NCBI RefSeq assembly: GCF_032118995.1
Contig: NC_092665.1
Span: forward strand, 16,450,012-16,514,011
Length of the DNA: 64,000 nt
DNA from: Asterias amurensis
Taxonomy: Eukaryota > Echinodermata > Asteroidea > Forcipulatida > Asteriidae
Direction of reading: 5' to 3'
Of this stretch, positions 13,300 to 28,600 are shown piece after piece. Made by a program: the position numbers and the translations under genes. The notes below the pieces were generated by a model. It made no database searches and was not told the DNA's origin. It saw only the letters and a program-made list of their open reading frames with translations. The number at the start of each line of letters is the position of its first letter. Positions within the stretch are counted from its first letter, which is position 1.

Positions 13300-13664
13300 G
13301 ATATCATAATTTTATTATATTTTATTCAACATCCAACAGCGTCAACTACATGACGGATAAAAATATTAACATTAAACATTATAAAAACAGTAAAATGTTG
13401 ACCTTATACTTAGTATTTAGTGTATGTGAGGTCCATTCCACTATCATGGAAACGATGGTCTCTAACGGAACAAAGAACCTCATGGAGTAAATATCGCCAG
13501 TGTCTCATATTCTTCTTGAGGTTTGAGTTTTGTTGTATTTTATATTTATAAAGACTAAAGGCAGTGGATATTTTGACTGTGACACCAACTCTTGTTACAT
13601 TGTTTTTGTTTTTCTCATTTTCAGTGAACCAAAGTTAATAAGGCATTTTGACGATCAAACAAAC

Positions 13665-16600
13665 ATGACGCAACTGCGACAGAGCAATTTAGCAGAAGTG
13701 CTGAATGTCAAACATGTGAAACCAAAGCCAAGACTTCATCCGAAGTCCACCAGGCGGTCTCTGTTCAAGGAGAACGTTGCCCCGGGAGGAAAGAGCTTCA
13801 ACAGAGTTCAGAGTTCTCCTCCAAAGAGAATTCTCAAACCTCAAGAAAATGTTTGTTTACAGCATTTTGTTGATGATAGGAATAGGCTGGATAACAAAAT
13901 CGTCCAACATGGCCAAGAGACTAAAATCAGGACTGTACACCATCTACAAGATGTCACTGAAAAAACGTTGATCCATCGCCACAATGAAGATTCAGTCTGG
14001 ATTACATCAAACAAAACAAACAGTTTTATGAACGGACCTGTCAATGAACACTCAAGAAAACTTGATGCTGTTCTACAAGACAATGTTTTGTATCAATCGC
14101 GATCAACTGATTGTCTGAATGTAAAAGGAGCCAGCAAGAGGGCGCTAGGAAAACAGACTTCAGTCCAGGATAATGTGATGAACAGACTATGGCCACTTAA
14201 TGACTTGAACAGACCAATTTTGGGAAGAAATCGAGAGACGTTGGGGAGATTTCAGGATAATGTCAAAAACAGCAGGAACTTACCTACTGGAAGATATAAT
14301 GAAGAAACTTTATGCAGTGACGAGCATTCAGTGACATCACTACTGCTTGAAACCGGTCCAGACTGGATCGAGGCAGATCAGAGTGGATTGATTGAGATTG
14401 GTGATGATAGAGGGAGATTGAGTCATCACCCTCCGGTCCAAGAAAACCGGTACAACCCAGTTCTTCAAGATCATCACAACAAGCCGAAAGGGAATTCTGC
14501 TTCACAGTATCAAGAATGTGAAGAGACAGATGACTGGAGAGAACCAGATAGAACCGGTTCTGACCAGTTTCATCCAGCTATTGATGTTGAATCTGCATTC
14601 CTTGAAGACGCTCTTAGTGTACACACAGAGGCTGAACGGGTAAGATTTCTGTTTTGTCCTTAGATCAGGTCTGAAATTTCATCTTAGAGATGACAGGAAC
14701 ATACTTTGAAATGAGCACAGGACTAACATTGGAAAATTGTATTGGAAACTTTTAAGGGTTACCTGGACCAAGAGTTTTTAAAATCTAAGACCCAAAACTA
14801 AATGAAGCAACTAAGATTATTGTAACAATGAACTAAGGTTTTTTCAAGCTTTGTGTACATTTGGACTTACTGACATTGTTTATTCACCATGATGTTCACT
14901 TGTGACGCCACTTGCTACATTTGTGTAATAAATCACTTGCCATTTTGGGGAACTGAGCCCTCTGTTGGTGAAGATGAGGCAACCGGTTAGATTAGAATAA
15001 TGTGTCTGAATGGTAAATGCCTTCAATGGTTCCACGAGTCAGGCCTGTGGGAGTCAACAAGCTGTGTACATCTTCCTTCCATGATCAAATAACTTAAGTT
15101 GTAAAAACACAATCAACAAACAGCTTCTCTGATTTCCTGGCTCTATTCTCAGACAGCGTATCTCTTTTCAGCATTGCTCCATGCCTTCACAATGTACATT
15201 GAGGATTGGGAACGGTGAATCCATTGTTTGCTCTGGGTAGAGTGTCCTGGTAGTAGCTAGAAGAGGTGTGAATGAAAACAACTTTTATGTAGTTCCAAGT
15301 CAATCAGAAAAGATCGTTGCTGGAGTCGATTCTTGTTAACTGAGATCCTTTTAATAGAACAAAAACAATCTCCATGAAAAGATGTTTGTAAACTTGTTGT
15401 AATGGAATTTGAGTCTAGCAAGAATAGGTTGAGTAGACTACTTTGTAGCTTGAAGCATCAACGAGAGAGCATCATGTTCCTTTCTTGAAATATTTTTCTT
15501 AGAAAAAGTCTACCAAATGCTTTTATCTCCCTATGTCTCAGTAGAACAGTCCAACATTTACTGCCAAATCTGGTTTTGATTTAAAAAAAATAATAATAAT
15601 TCCCACAGTGACTGTGACCATTCAGTTTTCCAACTCGACAGAAAATCACCCCTCGCCCCTATCAGCCTAAATGTATGATATAGAAACTTGTGCACACCAT
15701 AAGCTACACTGAAAAGTCCATCAAAGACTTGCCACTGACATCTGTTAATAAACATATTTTAGCAACCCCAAAAGCATTAACTTGTAGACTGCAAGTTGAA
15801 CTCATGGTGTCACCCAAAGGTCATATAAGCAGAAACACTTTGAGTTGTAGTAATTTTCATCAGTTCACCCCTGAGAACAAAATGGTTCAATCCAATAAGT
15901 AACAGCCAATCACATCAAAGAACATGTGGCCATTCATGCATCTGATGAGAGTGACTGATGCTGTTGTGACAAAAATCATAGAGTGGGTCCTGCACATAGC
16001 TCTATGGACAAATACAGCCCAGTAAATACAACTACGTGCCCTGTCCCTGTCTGCAGAGAGCTGTGTACACTTAGTTTGTAATCCCATCCCATTGGATCTG
16101 TACTGTTCACCAACCTTTCCACCACCTGTCGTGAAATATCATCTAAGGATGGTTACCAGGCCAATGGATAAGCACCCGGCAGCTGGGATTTATTCAAAGT
16201 TAACTGGAGAGATTTGATAAAGTTCAAGTGGACAGTTGACTCGGTTTTTATTACCTGATGTGAGATTGAAATTTTCAAAAACCCACTTCTGGTTTTGTAA
16301 ATCTCAATGGTAGTGCTCGATTTGAATTTTCATTTTCCAAGTTTTACAAAAATGGATAATGAGCTTTTTGTTTGAATACTTTGGATGCATTTCTCTGCAC
16401 TCAGGATATTGTTTGTAATTTGGACTTGAGGCAAGGTAAGTTGTTTTAATTTTCTGTACATATTATGCTGTAACTATGAATGTTTTATCGTAGTGAAATA
16501 TTTGATCGCTGTGTTGTGTACATATTTAAAGTAGATAGGAATCGGTTCAGTTGTAATTTATACAAATACAGCCAACCACGAGTTGAAATTTGTTTAGATT

Positions 16601-19600
16601 ATAACTTGTTTAAGCTTGCATGTTTTAGGATACTTTTGGCTGTGAACAAGATAAATTCATGATCTATCAGCTGTGCAATTGTAGTTTTTGAATAGTTTAA
16701 GACGAATTTCAGTTCTCCATTCCATTTCCTATAGGTCTATGTTTTTCAGTTTAACAATACAGAAACGTGAAGAAACCCTTCAGTATATGTTCAAATGGTT
16801 CAAATATGCTTGTTTGCAAAATGGAGGAAGGAAAATCCATGTTCAGTGCAACTTTTCAGTGTTTACTCTACTCTGTTCCCCCAAAGGTGGAAACATTCTC
16901 AGTATAAAAAAAAGAAACACCTCAAATAAAAGTGTTCTTCTCTACAAATTATTTTGAATAATTATAGTTTTACTTTTTTTCATTAACTCAATCTGTAAAT
17001 TTAGTTTAGATGCAATTTTCATCTGCAGACTATGATGTCTTTTTAAGTTTGTAGGCCCAATAAATCAACAAATCATCCATTCATTAATGGTTGCATCTCT
17101 TCTTTAAAGAAAACAAATCATTCATGGTAGATAATAAATGTTGAAATAATTCTCTAGAAATTAATTGGTTTGACACATGGATCATTATGAATCTAGCATC
17201 TATTTAGTGGAACTGTTACTTTTTGAACCATGCCTTTTGTTGTGTTTAGCAATACCCAATGTGTTCCTCCTCCTTAACTAATCCCTAAGACCTTGAAATA
17301 GTGACTGAGGAATGTTGCCTGAAGGGCAGTTGACATTTATGCAGGTCCCAGGGTAGTGGTTGACACTCTAGGTGTTTCCTGTCACCATGGTAACACAGGC
17401 TTACCAACTCACATATTTGCAGCTTTGTAGTAATTTATAGACAAACTGTAAATCAAAACTCTTCATATTGTTTGCCCTCTTGGTAGGAACATAGGAAGGG
17501 TAGGAAGGGAAATGTTGTAAACTGTTTTGATTTATTGTGCCCTTTGTCCACCATCTTTAAGTGGGATTCAAACTTTTGTTTTTGCTCAATCCACCCAGAA
17601 AACTATGTCACCTTCTGTTTAGAAAAGAGACCTTGTACATTCCGATGAATTTACTATGTTTTGATGCAAAATATGTTCTTTTACAAATTGAATACCCAAT
17701 TAAAGATAAAAACTTAGCGTACTTAGTTTTACTTGAAGAAGAAACAAAGACTGAAACCAAAGGAGACCAATGCAGCCATTAATTTAACCAGTACATGTAT
17801 AAGATCAAATGCCAGTTGTGTATTTCTCTAAGAAGTTTTCATTTCACAAGCACTTTCCCCTTGAAATTTGACCTCGAGACAGATAGGATCCCTTCAGGAT
17901 ATTCTGTTTATTTCCAACTGCCAAAAGATGAATAACTATTTGGGAGGATCAGTGGATTCAATTAAATAAGGAGATTAGTTTGAAACTCTTGTGTTGGTTC
18001 AGATTAAAGCTGAAGGAATAAGAAGGCGGGGAATCGATATCTTAACAATGGTTTCTTAGTGACCCACTTACCTTGAAAACTCCTGCCTCCTCCAAATCTG
18101 TTGGCTAAGGTGGCTTTTGGTTTGTTTCCCCCATCCCCCACCCCTCCTCCTCCCCCTCCTTACCCCATCTTTTTAATAAATTCTCCCAACATTATCCTAT
18201 CTTTAAACGCAGCTGCTGTGTTAATAAAAAATGCTCAAGTTGAAACTGCCAGATCAATCCTAACTAAGTCTTGTTCAAAGATATTTTGCACTGGATATAA
18301 AAAGCTAATGTTGTTTTTTTTTATGTCTAAAAATTGTGACTTTTTTTTTGTCATACTTTGTTTTGGGTTTATTTGTTGTCATTCTTAAACTGAATTATTC
18401 TCTTGTTGTATGCACTCTTATCTTTTCCAGTTTTAATTTTTTTTTTTTAAATACAACTTGATTCGTTTAGGTTACTTGTTTCATTCCATTCAATTATCTG
18501 AAATCAAGAAGTCAGCCTCTCTTTTACAAACAAGCTTCAGAGCGTTTCTTTTTCTAGTTTCTTACTCAACGTACACAAGGTGCCAAGATGTAGTATTGAC
18601 TGGTAGTAACAATGTACACAGAATGAGCTTTACTTTGTGATTTACAATGTAGGCATACATGATATGTTGTGTTTGGGTGTGTGTGTTTAAAGCTAATCCG
18701 CACACATAACGTACACTTACTGCATTCAGTATGTCTCAAGATTTGAAACGGATAAAGGACATGATGGAGGATGGGCATGTATAAGGTTTCCAGTACATTA
18801 GTATTTGGCCATGGAGGAAAGAAAATGGTTGGGACTTCATTTGTTTGTTCATGAGTTGTAGCCATCTGTCTCTATCCAGCAAAGTGTTTGAGACAGATGA
18901 CTCACTGCTTCTAGATTTATAAAGGAGGAGGGGTAGTTACCTGTATGAAGTTTTCCAGTACATTAGTATTTGGCCATGGAGAAAAGAAAATGTTTCTCTA
19001 AAGTTGTTTGTTTGTTGATGACTTGATTAGTTGTGCCTATCTGTCCTTGACAAGCATAGTGTAAGAGAGAGACAGCTTAGACCAGAGGATTTCTTGGTCA
19101 TGTTATGGTAGGACAACCTGTGCGATTAGGGGTACCGGTCTTCCAGGCATGTTTTTACATCTTGGCAATGTCAAAAAACAGCTCAGTCTAAATCAACTTA
19201 TAACTCATATTCAAGCTCCCGCCCATTTTGGTCTGGTCCTACACCACATTTTATCTGACCACCCAAGCCACATCTGTGCCGCTGTTGCTATGTGCTTTTT
19301 GGTTGTGAACAGGTCATATTTCACTGTCAGCTGAGCTGATGGCACAGATCCTGTGTTGACATTCTCCTTTATATAGATTAAGTCCAACATATGGAAATTA
19401 GTTCAAGTGCTGTGATTGTTTGCAGTTCTTCCATCGATTGAAGTATATTATATTTGAATTCTGAATCACGCAACAAATTATCATATCTGTAATATTATGT
19501 ACTTTCATAAAAACTGATTTGTAGAATAATCCGAATCTGTCGGCAGACTTCCACAGTTTCCAATGAATTGAATTGCAAAGATGGGCATAAGCAATGTATT

Positions 19601-22600
19601 AGAAAATATTTGACAAGTAACATGTAGTTGTAGTTGACATTAGATATTGGAAAACTACAAACTTCCAAAACAGTTTCATAGTTTCCATTTTTTTTTTTTT
19701 TTTTTTTTTAAATTAAACTACATTTTGAAGCAGACCAGACCTGCTAGCAAGCGAAAAAACCTGAGAACTTTAAATTGTTCGCATATTTTTCGCAGTTATT
19801 TTCAATCGAACATTGGAAAACTTTAGTTTAAAAAACAAAATATTTGTGTTTTACTTCAATGATGACTTAGGGCCTATGCTTTTCTCTTATTTACAGGTGT
19901 TGAGTCCCGAAAAATGGCCAATAGACGATCAGGCCATCGTTGACATCATCATTAGCCAATCAGACAGCTCGCTGGACCAAAACAGCACCATGGAAAATGA
20001 TAGGCTAGGGTATATGGTTGACCAATCACAGTCACATAACCCTGGACAGATACACACACACTACCCTGGACAGACACACAGACACAACCCCGGACACAGC
20101 CCTAGGCAGACACCAACATACCACCCTGAACAGTACATCGCTTCTGGTAAGTATTTGTTAATAAATTGATCCTGCAGTGATTTTGCGGGAATATCAGCTT
20201 TTACTTTTTAAAGTGAATTTATAAAAAGAATATTTAGATGATAAAAAAAAGGCACAAAAAGCATCAAGATAATCATTTAGAATGCTTTAGACTGCTCAGT
20301 AGGGCTTTCTAAAACAACAAAGATAAACACCAAGTAGAAAACATTCAGAAGACCTTGTTTCAATTCAGAGCGATTCCGCCAAACAGAACAAGTTTTAGCC
20401 CAGAATATCCCTCAGTTTGGAATATCTTGGGGAGAACCTTAGACTCTATGCAGGTAACTGCCAGATTGAAAAATTGTAGAGTGAAAAGGGCAATGAAATT
20501 TGCAACTGTCAGATTCGTGTCCGACACCAAGATTTTTCGCTGTGTAAACATGGTGAAAAGGCCAATGTTTCTGCTTTGAAATAAATCCACTTTGATCTTA
20601 TTGTATAGCACGATCAGACAGTGCAAAGTACTCATTAATTTATGTTCTAGGTCTATTAATGTCAAACAGTATGACAAATTAACTTGTTATCTTGACCTAA
20701 AACTAACTTTGGATAACATTTTGTGTTTGACAACGAAGCTTCCTTTGTGATATTGGGGAAAACCTTTTACAGCCTAGAAGTAGAACATTTTGGAAATTAA
20801 TCTCTCTTGAACTGTGTTTTTTCCTGTCCCTGAGCACTTTGTACTCTGTACTTCCACAAGTCACAAGCTTATTACTTGGTGGGATTTGAACCCAAAACTT
20901 TTGTCATTCTAGAGTAGATGTGTTACCACTAGACCATCAAGCTTGCCCAGTAGCTAGAGGTAGTGAGTTCCAGTCCTATATTTAGCAGCTGGCATCGCAT
21001 CAATTTAATAGAATATTTATGTTCTAGGTATATCTCAACATACGCATAAAATAACAAACCTGTGAAAACTTGTGCTCAATCGGTCATCGAACTTGCGAGA
21101 TAATAATGAAAGAAAAACACCCATGTCACACGAAGTTGTGTGCGTTTAGATGGTTGATTTCGAGACCTCAAGTTTTTAATCTGAGGTCTCGAAATCAAAT
21201 TCGTGGAAAATTACTTCTTTCTCGAAAACTATGGCACTTCAGAGGGAGCCGTTTCTCACAATGTTTTATACTATCAACCTCTCCCCATTACTAGTTACCA
21301 ATTAAGGTTTTATTCTAATAATTATTTTGAGTAATTACCAATAGTGTCCACTGCCTTTAATTTGCATCAGGAATAAAGAGTGTGTGTTACGATACATATT
21401 CTGCCTGTTTGCAGAGAATGCCATTATTATTAGAGCTACCAGCATGCCCGGTGACAAGAGGCAGTTTTGAGTCCCTGTTGGTCTTACATAAACAATAGTA
21501 TTGTGGGAGTGTATGCAGGAGGGGGGGTACTGCTGGGGTCAGCTCATACTCAAATATTGGAGTGAACTTTAAAGTTACGTGTTCATAATTTTGGAGACCT
21601 AGAAAACCACTTGATGAAATCACCTATCAAGCTTGTTTATTGTTATCCTTACAGTATAAAGATGATCGCATCGTGTGTACACATTAAGTCTTTAAGTTCA
21701 TGGTGGTGTATTCACCCCAGTAATTGCCAGTAATTTGTAATCTTAAAGTGTTGATAAACATCTGAAAAGGTTCGGCGTAATGTGGAGTTTGCTGTAGTCG
21801 CCACAATGCATGATAGACTAATTCAAAAGCATTTGTCACCCAATTCAGACATTCTCTGAGTCAATCATCAACCCTTGGCTTGCGTTATTAATAATCTGGA
21901 ATTCGTCCAACATAACGCTTGCCAGCACACCCTGATTCAGGCTCTGTAGATAATACACAAAGGTTGCTTGTTGACACTAACAGACAACGCCGTGAATACG
22001 TCAAGTGTTTAGCAAATGGACGCACTTTATTATTTACTGGACTTTGCCCCGTAGATGAGTCTAGCGTTGCCATGACGCTGCCCTGGTTTGGACTTAAGCA
22101 AACGGAGCGTGGATTGAAAGTCAATTCACCTAACTCTGATCAGTTCTTTTGACTGTTTGTTTTACTCTCTTGGTATTTTTTCTTTCTTGAATAGTGCATC
22201 GTGTGGAAGAGCTGGTCATACAGAGCCCTATACCACCATGGGATAGTCACGTCTACTCGCTGCCGTCATTCCACAATCAACTTGGCTGCCCCCTGAACCA
22301 GAAAAGATTTGATTCAGATTACGAAGGACATCCCTATTCAGTCTTTCGACAGGATTCTAACTGCCACCCAGATGACGGCCTTCAGTCAAGGTCAATGTCT
22401 TCCCATCAAAGCCAACAAGAAGACGAGCTGTACTCAAAAAGGACCAACAGTTTTGACGACAAACATTTTATTGGCCGGAGTTTGGATACAATGTCAGGGA
22501 GCCAAAGAGACCATCCTGTCGACAACAGGTGGTTGGGAAGTGGTTCTGGAAGTACCTTCTCTGATGATGGTAGAGCGAGCTTGTACAGTCATGTAACTAA

Positions 22601-25600
22601 CCCGGACAATCACTCCTGGGAAGTCAACTCCTCATCTCAGAGTGAACTTTTCTCACAAAGATCAGATTCACATCATCTTAGCAAACACAGCCTTGTCTCT
22701 GATAAAAACAAACCAATGTCACATTATGCAAAGAACTCATCAGGGAAAAATCGGAATCACAACTTGCCGTTTTCTACCTCAACCTTAAGGTCAACTGGTG
22801 TTTATCCAAGTCCATCAGATGACAGTTTTGTTTATCCTCATCAAAGTAGCAGTTCTAGTCTCTCTGACTCGGCTGATGTTGCCGATGTTGATCTTCGAGT
22901 ATTAGATAAACTAGATGATGCAGACCTTTATAGACTGTCTGAGGCTGATGATTTTATTCATTTGAAACCTAGGGAGGGTCTGTACACAAGATGTACTCCA
23001 GTTAAAGAAAACAAGAGGTTTCAAAAAGAGAGCGGGTCAACGATGAGGTCAATGGATGATGATGACCCTGACAAGGAAGATGGCAAAGAAAAGGATGAAA
23101 GTGAAGAGGTCAAGGATGTCCATGAGATAAGAGGTCTGTCCAAAAACTGGAACAACAACAACCTTGATGATGCCAACAGGATTCCTTCTCGAAGAAAAAA
23201 CCAACAAACTCTTGCATCCAATTCCAAGGATGTTAGGCGGAGAAAGCTTCATCTTGGACATGGAGTAGATTCAGTAGTAGACTCTGAGGAGAAGCTCAAT
23301 GGTGTGACAAAGGCCCCAACATCATGGAGGACTAACAAGGATAAGAAAAGACCTAGTGCTAAGAAGGATATATCAGACAACCGAAGTGTGGTAAAATCAC
23401 CCGTTAAGTTTCATAACAGATCAACTTCCCCGCTTCAGCTGCCAATCAATCCAAGTGATATATTCACAGATGGGAAACTTATTGATGCTGCTCTCTCAAA
23501 CCAAATGCAGTCTAAAGTGTTTCTGACTCATCAGGAAGGAACAACAGATGCATTTTTACTACAATATGGATTGCAGTCAAATTTACCATTACTTGGTCTC
23601 AGAAACTCTAGAGAAGGGCCATCAGCAAAAGCTCAGCTTTTTTACCCTCTTCCCAAAAGGGACACCAAAGTTAGTGATCCCACCTCTGACACCAAATTAT
23701 CTCCCCTGCGACATTCCTATCCAGGAAGTCCAGGTACCACTCTGAAATATGAAGATCTTGCCCTGAGTATCTCCCCGAAGCACTTCAGGAAAAATGTGGA
23801 AAATGAAGTGGATTTGTCATCTGACCAGTCCAGAGTGAACAGCAGAAAGGTCCGTATTGGTTCAGCAACTACTACCCATGCAACACATAGATCAGCATCT
23901 ACAGAATATGCTACAAGGGTTGCCAAAAGTGTCCCAAACAATGAGAGTCGGTTTTTGCCTGCGAGAGACCAGAGTAGAAATTTGATACAGGACAAAATTG
24001 CTGACAAGATGCTTCAAAAAACCAAAAATGTAAGCATGCTTGTTTTTCTTTGTACATTGCCTTTGTTCTGGTAAGTTAAAGTTTAATATGAAAAAGCATT
24101 GTCTGAACCATCTAGTAAGTCCATGTAGCATATATATTGTTTTTCTCATATAGCAGTGATGATATGTTGAGTATCTTTTCTTTGCAGACACGCCACCCAA
24201 CTAAGGTTCCGCAGATAGTTAAGTCTAAGGGGGTCCCTAAGCAAAGGAATGTCCCTATGGAAGCCGCATCTAAGAGGTAAGCTAACCTTTGACCTTGTTC
24301 TTGCATCATGTTGGCCGCAAACATTTTGTTTCATTTTGCCAAACAATTATTTCTGAGACACTCTCGATCAATAAACTTCATTTTGCTAGAAGCTCCAAAA
24401 TATGCAAAACCAATCTAATGTTATCCATACAATATGCACTATAGACCTAATTTTTTGTATTAATATTTTATTTCTCTCCACAAGCTCATAAAAATTACAC
24501 AACAAAAAAGTGATTTTAAAAGATATGGAGAAGGCAAGACTGAGGAAGAAAGTGTAAATTTTCCTATAACCTAAAGGTTCAGTCTGTTGATAAAAACATT
24601 TATAAAACTGGTCCTGATGTTGTCTCTTTTCGTCCAGCCATAGCAGTACCCTGTCACTATCCAGCAGTCGTAGTCCAAGAAGAACGTTCTCTATCCTCTG
24701 GGCCTTCAAGATTCTGGACATTCTCCACAGTGCCCCACCAGAGACCCATGAACATCTCGTCACTCAGGTAAACTTGGGTTGAACCATAACCCTTACCGTA
24801 ACCAAAACCCTTAAGCCATAACCATAACCCTAACCCTAAGCCCCACCAGAGACCCATGAACATCTTGTCACTCAGGTAAACTTTAATTTTAACTCTTATT
24901 AAGAAATACTTGACTCGAGAAGGACTTGAACCCATGACCTTCGCAGTAATGTGCCGGCACTCTGCCAACTGGCACGCTCACCTGGAGTCCACAGGCTCTG
25001 GTGATTTGTTCTTTTGCCACCTAAATTTTTTTTTCAATTTTCATTTTAAAATATCATTGGTATGAAATAATGATTGATTAGTATTTGTTTTATTTTCAGT
25101 TATACTGGTTCAGACGATGGCATCGTAATGTTCGATTGATGAAAGCGCACCAAGCAGAGACTGAAGAGCAATGGGACAGGTGAGATCATCACAGATTAAC
25201 TTAATCCTCTAATTTTTAGAGGATAACTACCTTTATCCTCCGATTTACAGAAGTCTTCCCTCTAAAAGTTCTAGAATGTACTTAATTCTGTGACTTAATT
25301 AATCAACCGATTCGTAGTATGAAAGGTTCTTGGTTCGATTCCCGGCTAAGATGGATATTTTTGGATATTTTTCTATTGGACTTAGAAAGCACTGAGCAGA
25401 CATTGTGATCTGCCCATAAACTTCAAATTGATCTTGTTTTAGCTGACTGTTATTATGGCATGTAATTAGCTAAGTACTTTCTGGTCTCCTATTTATTGCT
25501 CCGGGTTCCTAGTATGAAATTCTTGTAAATTCTGAGAGACTTTTGGGGTCTGTAATAAGAGGGACTCAGACCAGCAAGACATTTTCCATAAATTTTCACT

Positions 25601-28600
25601 TTCCCCCAATCTCATTCCATGCAATGATGTCCCAAATTCCTCTTCCTGTCAGAGCTGTACATCACCACCGAACCAATCTACTCTGGAGAAGCCTCAATGC
25701 CTGGAAGCAAGCCCCTCCATCTCATAAGAGGGCAGCAGACCAGCTCAGGCAGAAACATCTGCTGCGTAAAGGGCTACGAAGCCTCCGATGGTCTGCGATG
25801 AAGAGCAGACTGGAGATAGAGGGCGCTGGAAAGAAACACGTTGCGAAAACGCTGGCACATCATTTTAGCATCGTGAGTATATTGGGTGCTTGTGTTAACT
25901 GTTGTTGGAATTGTGTTAGGTTTGAGTTACAATGTATGAGAAAATGTATAAGTTTGCTCCAAAGATTTGAGAACCAAACAATCCTCTAAAATAATTTTTG
26001 TGAAAAATTACCTTTGTGATGTTTTTAGTGATGACCAACTGTGATTCTGTTTTCTCACCAACACCTTTTTTTGTTTAACCACAGTGGAAGGAGCTCCATC
26101 AGGTACGAACTGAGCATGCTCAGCTCCTGGAGAAACTAACGAGACACCATTCAGTTTCTAAGACGTTCCGGACATGGAAAGATCGCTACAGTATGATCCA
26201 GAAAGAGGGAATAGCCAAGCTACACTTCAAGTAAGGAAGGGTTTGAGAGATTGTCATTTTCAAGAAAAGATTATCCATGGCTACAAAATTTCGCACAAGA
26301 AAGTTGCAACAAAAGTTGCCCACAAATTACAATAAAATCGTTTTAAAATTTATTACAAAATAAAACTTGTCATAAGTAGGGTTAGAAACTTTGCACTGTG
26401 GAAATACGATGTAGTAAAGGTTTGCAGTAAAACCATGTAATGAAAATCTCTAAATGAGTTGGGGTGTTTTTGAAAAGAACCGTTGGTTTCAACTCATCAG
26501 AAGACAATCAGAGCATACTGATCGAAACATTGAGTTGAAACCAACGGTTCTTTTCAGAACCACCCCAACTCATTTAGAGATTATCATTACATGTTGTTAT
26601 TGCAAACCTTTACTATACAACTTGAGTTCCTAATATTTCTTCTCTCATCTTGCTCTATGTTTCAGAGTAAGCCTTCTGAATCAAGGCTTCCATTACTGGA
26701 AGATGTTCACCACTAACTCCAAGGTCAAAGGTTATCGTATTGAGATGAGCCGAGTACATCGTGAGGAGAGGGTCCTGAAGACGGCCTGGTGTACGATCAA
26801 AATGGTCTATGCACAGACCCAGCAAGCTAAAGAACACTACAGGTAAGTAGGTGGACTATAAATAGAATTTAAAGCTTTAATAAAAATAGTGGGATCTTCT
26901 ATTGTGCCCATATCCGTCATAAACTGCGTTGTACAGTTGGAAATATCCATAATTGTATTTTAAAGATATTCCAATCAATGTTTTCTTAACTCAGCCAAAA
27001 ACTGCTGTCTATTGTTGTGCATACCTGGTTGCGAGGTGCGAGCCTCGCCAAAGCCGAACGACACCAGCATCATAGCCAAGCCCTGGAGTTGAGACGTTAT
27101 GGGCTCATGAGGGCTCACTTCAAGCGCTGGAAGGAAGAACTGACTGTGGTACGCGTGAAGCAGAGGCTGGACATCGTACGACTACGGTAAGGGTCAAGAT
27201 TAATTTGTTTTGTTTCCAGTGAAAATATGTAGTAGTAGTTGAGCGAGAGGTTGTCTTCAGCCGACAACATCTCAGGAACTGATGGTCACCACCAATCAAA
27301 AGGTGGAATTCTTGTAAGGGGTGTTACAAAAGAAATCGGCGCACTGGAAATCGCATCCTTCATTGTGTTTGATAGATCCTCACTCAACGATTATTTCTCT
27401 AGATACGTCTGGGAGTTATGGACGCTCCGTATGCAGAGGAAACAACTTTATCGTCAGATTATGGACTCCCAGGCCCGTAAGGTTGCTAAGCAACACCATT
27501 TCAACAGATGGAGGTTGGTTGCTAGGAGACAGAAGGATGCAGCGACTAAGGCTGGTCTTATCTTGAGGCACTCGTATCTTAAGATGATCTTCAGGGCATG
27601 GAGGAATCATATCATCAGAGAACGCGATCTACGGTAAGCAGGTTGTTGGTCTGGCTCGCTGATGCAGAATTGTCTGACGTTGGAGTATTTTGAGCAAAAG
27701 TGATGTCATTCATGCAGAGTGCTGTTTGCGAATCTACTTGCAGGCAGTGCAGGCTCTTTAGGATCAGTGTCACATGATCACAGTTTTTTGCAAAGACTAC
27801 CAGTTTTTTGTGACTTTCCGAAAACCCATTCATGAAACCTGTGGAAAGCACTCTGATATAGTTAGAGACTGTTTTTAGCCCCCCCCCCAAAAAAAGTCAT
27901 TAATTTGTTTTATTTTTTATTCTTAACTAAAGATCAAATTCATAAGAAAATAAAGATAAAACCATATGGAACACCCCAGATTGCAGAGTATGGCTTTCAA
28001 AACCAAAGATTAATGTATATTAGCAGGCTCTCTGAAGCTTTCGCGCTCTAAGCTTTCACGCTTTGCGCTCGCAAGCTTTCGCGCTTTGGGCTCATAGTTA
28101 AGTTGTTTACATCTCTGTATAATTGATAATCAAGTTTTATGAATGAATTCTCCATTTCAGGGACAGTATGACAGCTCTGATTCACAGCAGCCATGTTGTG
28201 TCCAAGCAGAAAGCTCTTCATACATGGACATCAAGACTACGAGAGCGTCAGGCTAGGGAGGAAGCCCACAAGGCGTGGTCCATGGGGTGTGTCAAGAAAG
28301 CTGTCAGATGCTGGATGGAAAGGGTGCGGTTTCAACGAATGGAGAGGAAGTTAGCACAGTTTCAGCCGGTCCATCAAATGCATATTGAACGAGGTGAGAA
28401 CATTTTTTGATACAGATAAGTATTAAGACTTTTTGTTTAAATTGGCAAAGAGTTACAATTTCGAATGGATAGTGGGAGGTTTATCTGATTTTTGAATGAG
28501 TCATTTAACTTGATTGCATAGACGCTGCCCAAACTATTAATCTGTTTTTTTTTGTAAACTACAGATGCATGGAAGAAGTGGTCGCATGAGTTTCGCCTTG

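Larger units (their letters stand above)
11557..13664. promoter_or_regulatory. Upstream region of the SFI1-like gene, with MITEs
   Basis: Intergenic DNA with several MITEs (listed separately), a G-run near 11748 and a CRE-like CGACGTCA near 12070. A possible noncoding first exon ends at 12174 (GATC|GTAAGT) and would splice to the acceptor at 13623; translation from its ATG at 12132 meets a stop soon after that join. The 5' UTR continues from 13624 to 13664. The promoter itself cannot be placed. Confidence 0.4.
20147..22194 (+). other. SFI1-like intron 2
   Basis: Phase-1 GT-AG intron. It holds a tRNA-like SINE fragment on the minus strand (about 20880-20945: GGGATTTGAACCC, then ACCACTAGACCATC) and a truncated MITE at 21029-21358. 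Confidence 0.7.

Noticed and set aside
13530-13664. N-terminal extension of SFI1-like exon 1 from an ATG at 13530
   Set aside because: The stretch before 13624 is intron-like, ending in a pyrimidine-rich acceptor TTTTCAG; the extension is hydrophobic and unlike the rest.
16405-16435. 31-nt exon-like segment (CAG|GATATT...GCAAG|GTAAGT) in SFI1-like intron 1
   Set aside because: Perfect-looking splice sites, but its length would shift the frame between exons 1 and 2, which join in phase 0 without it. It could at most be a minor isoform.
21919-22152. Open frames on both strands in SFI1-like intron 2
   Set aside because: Neither matches a family and both end without splice sites that would keep the gene's frame.
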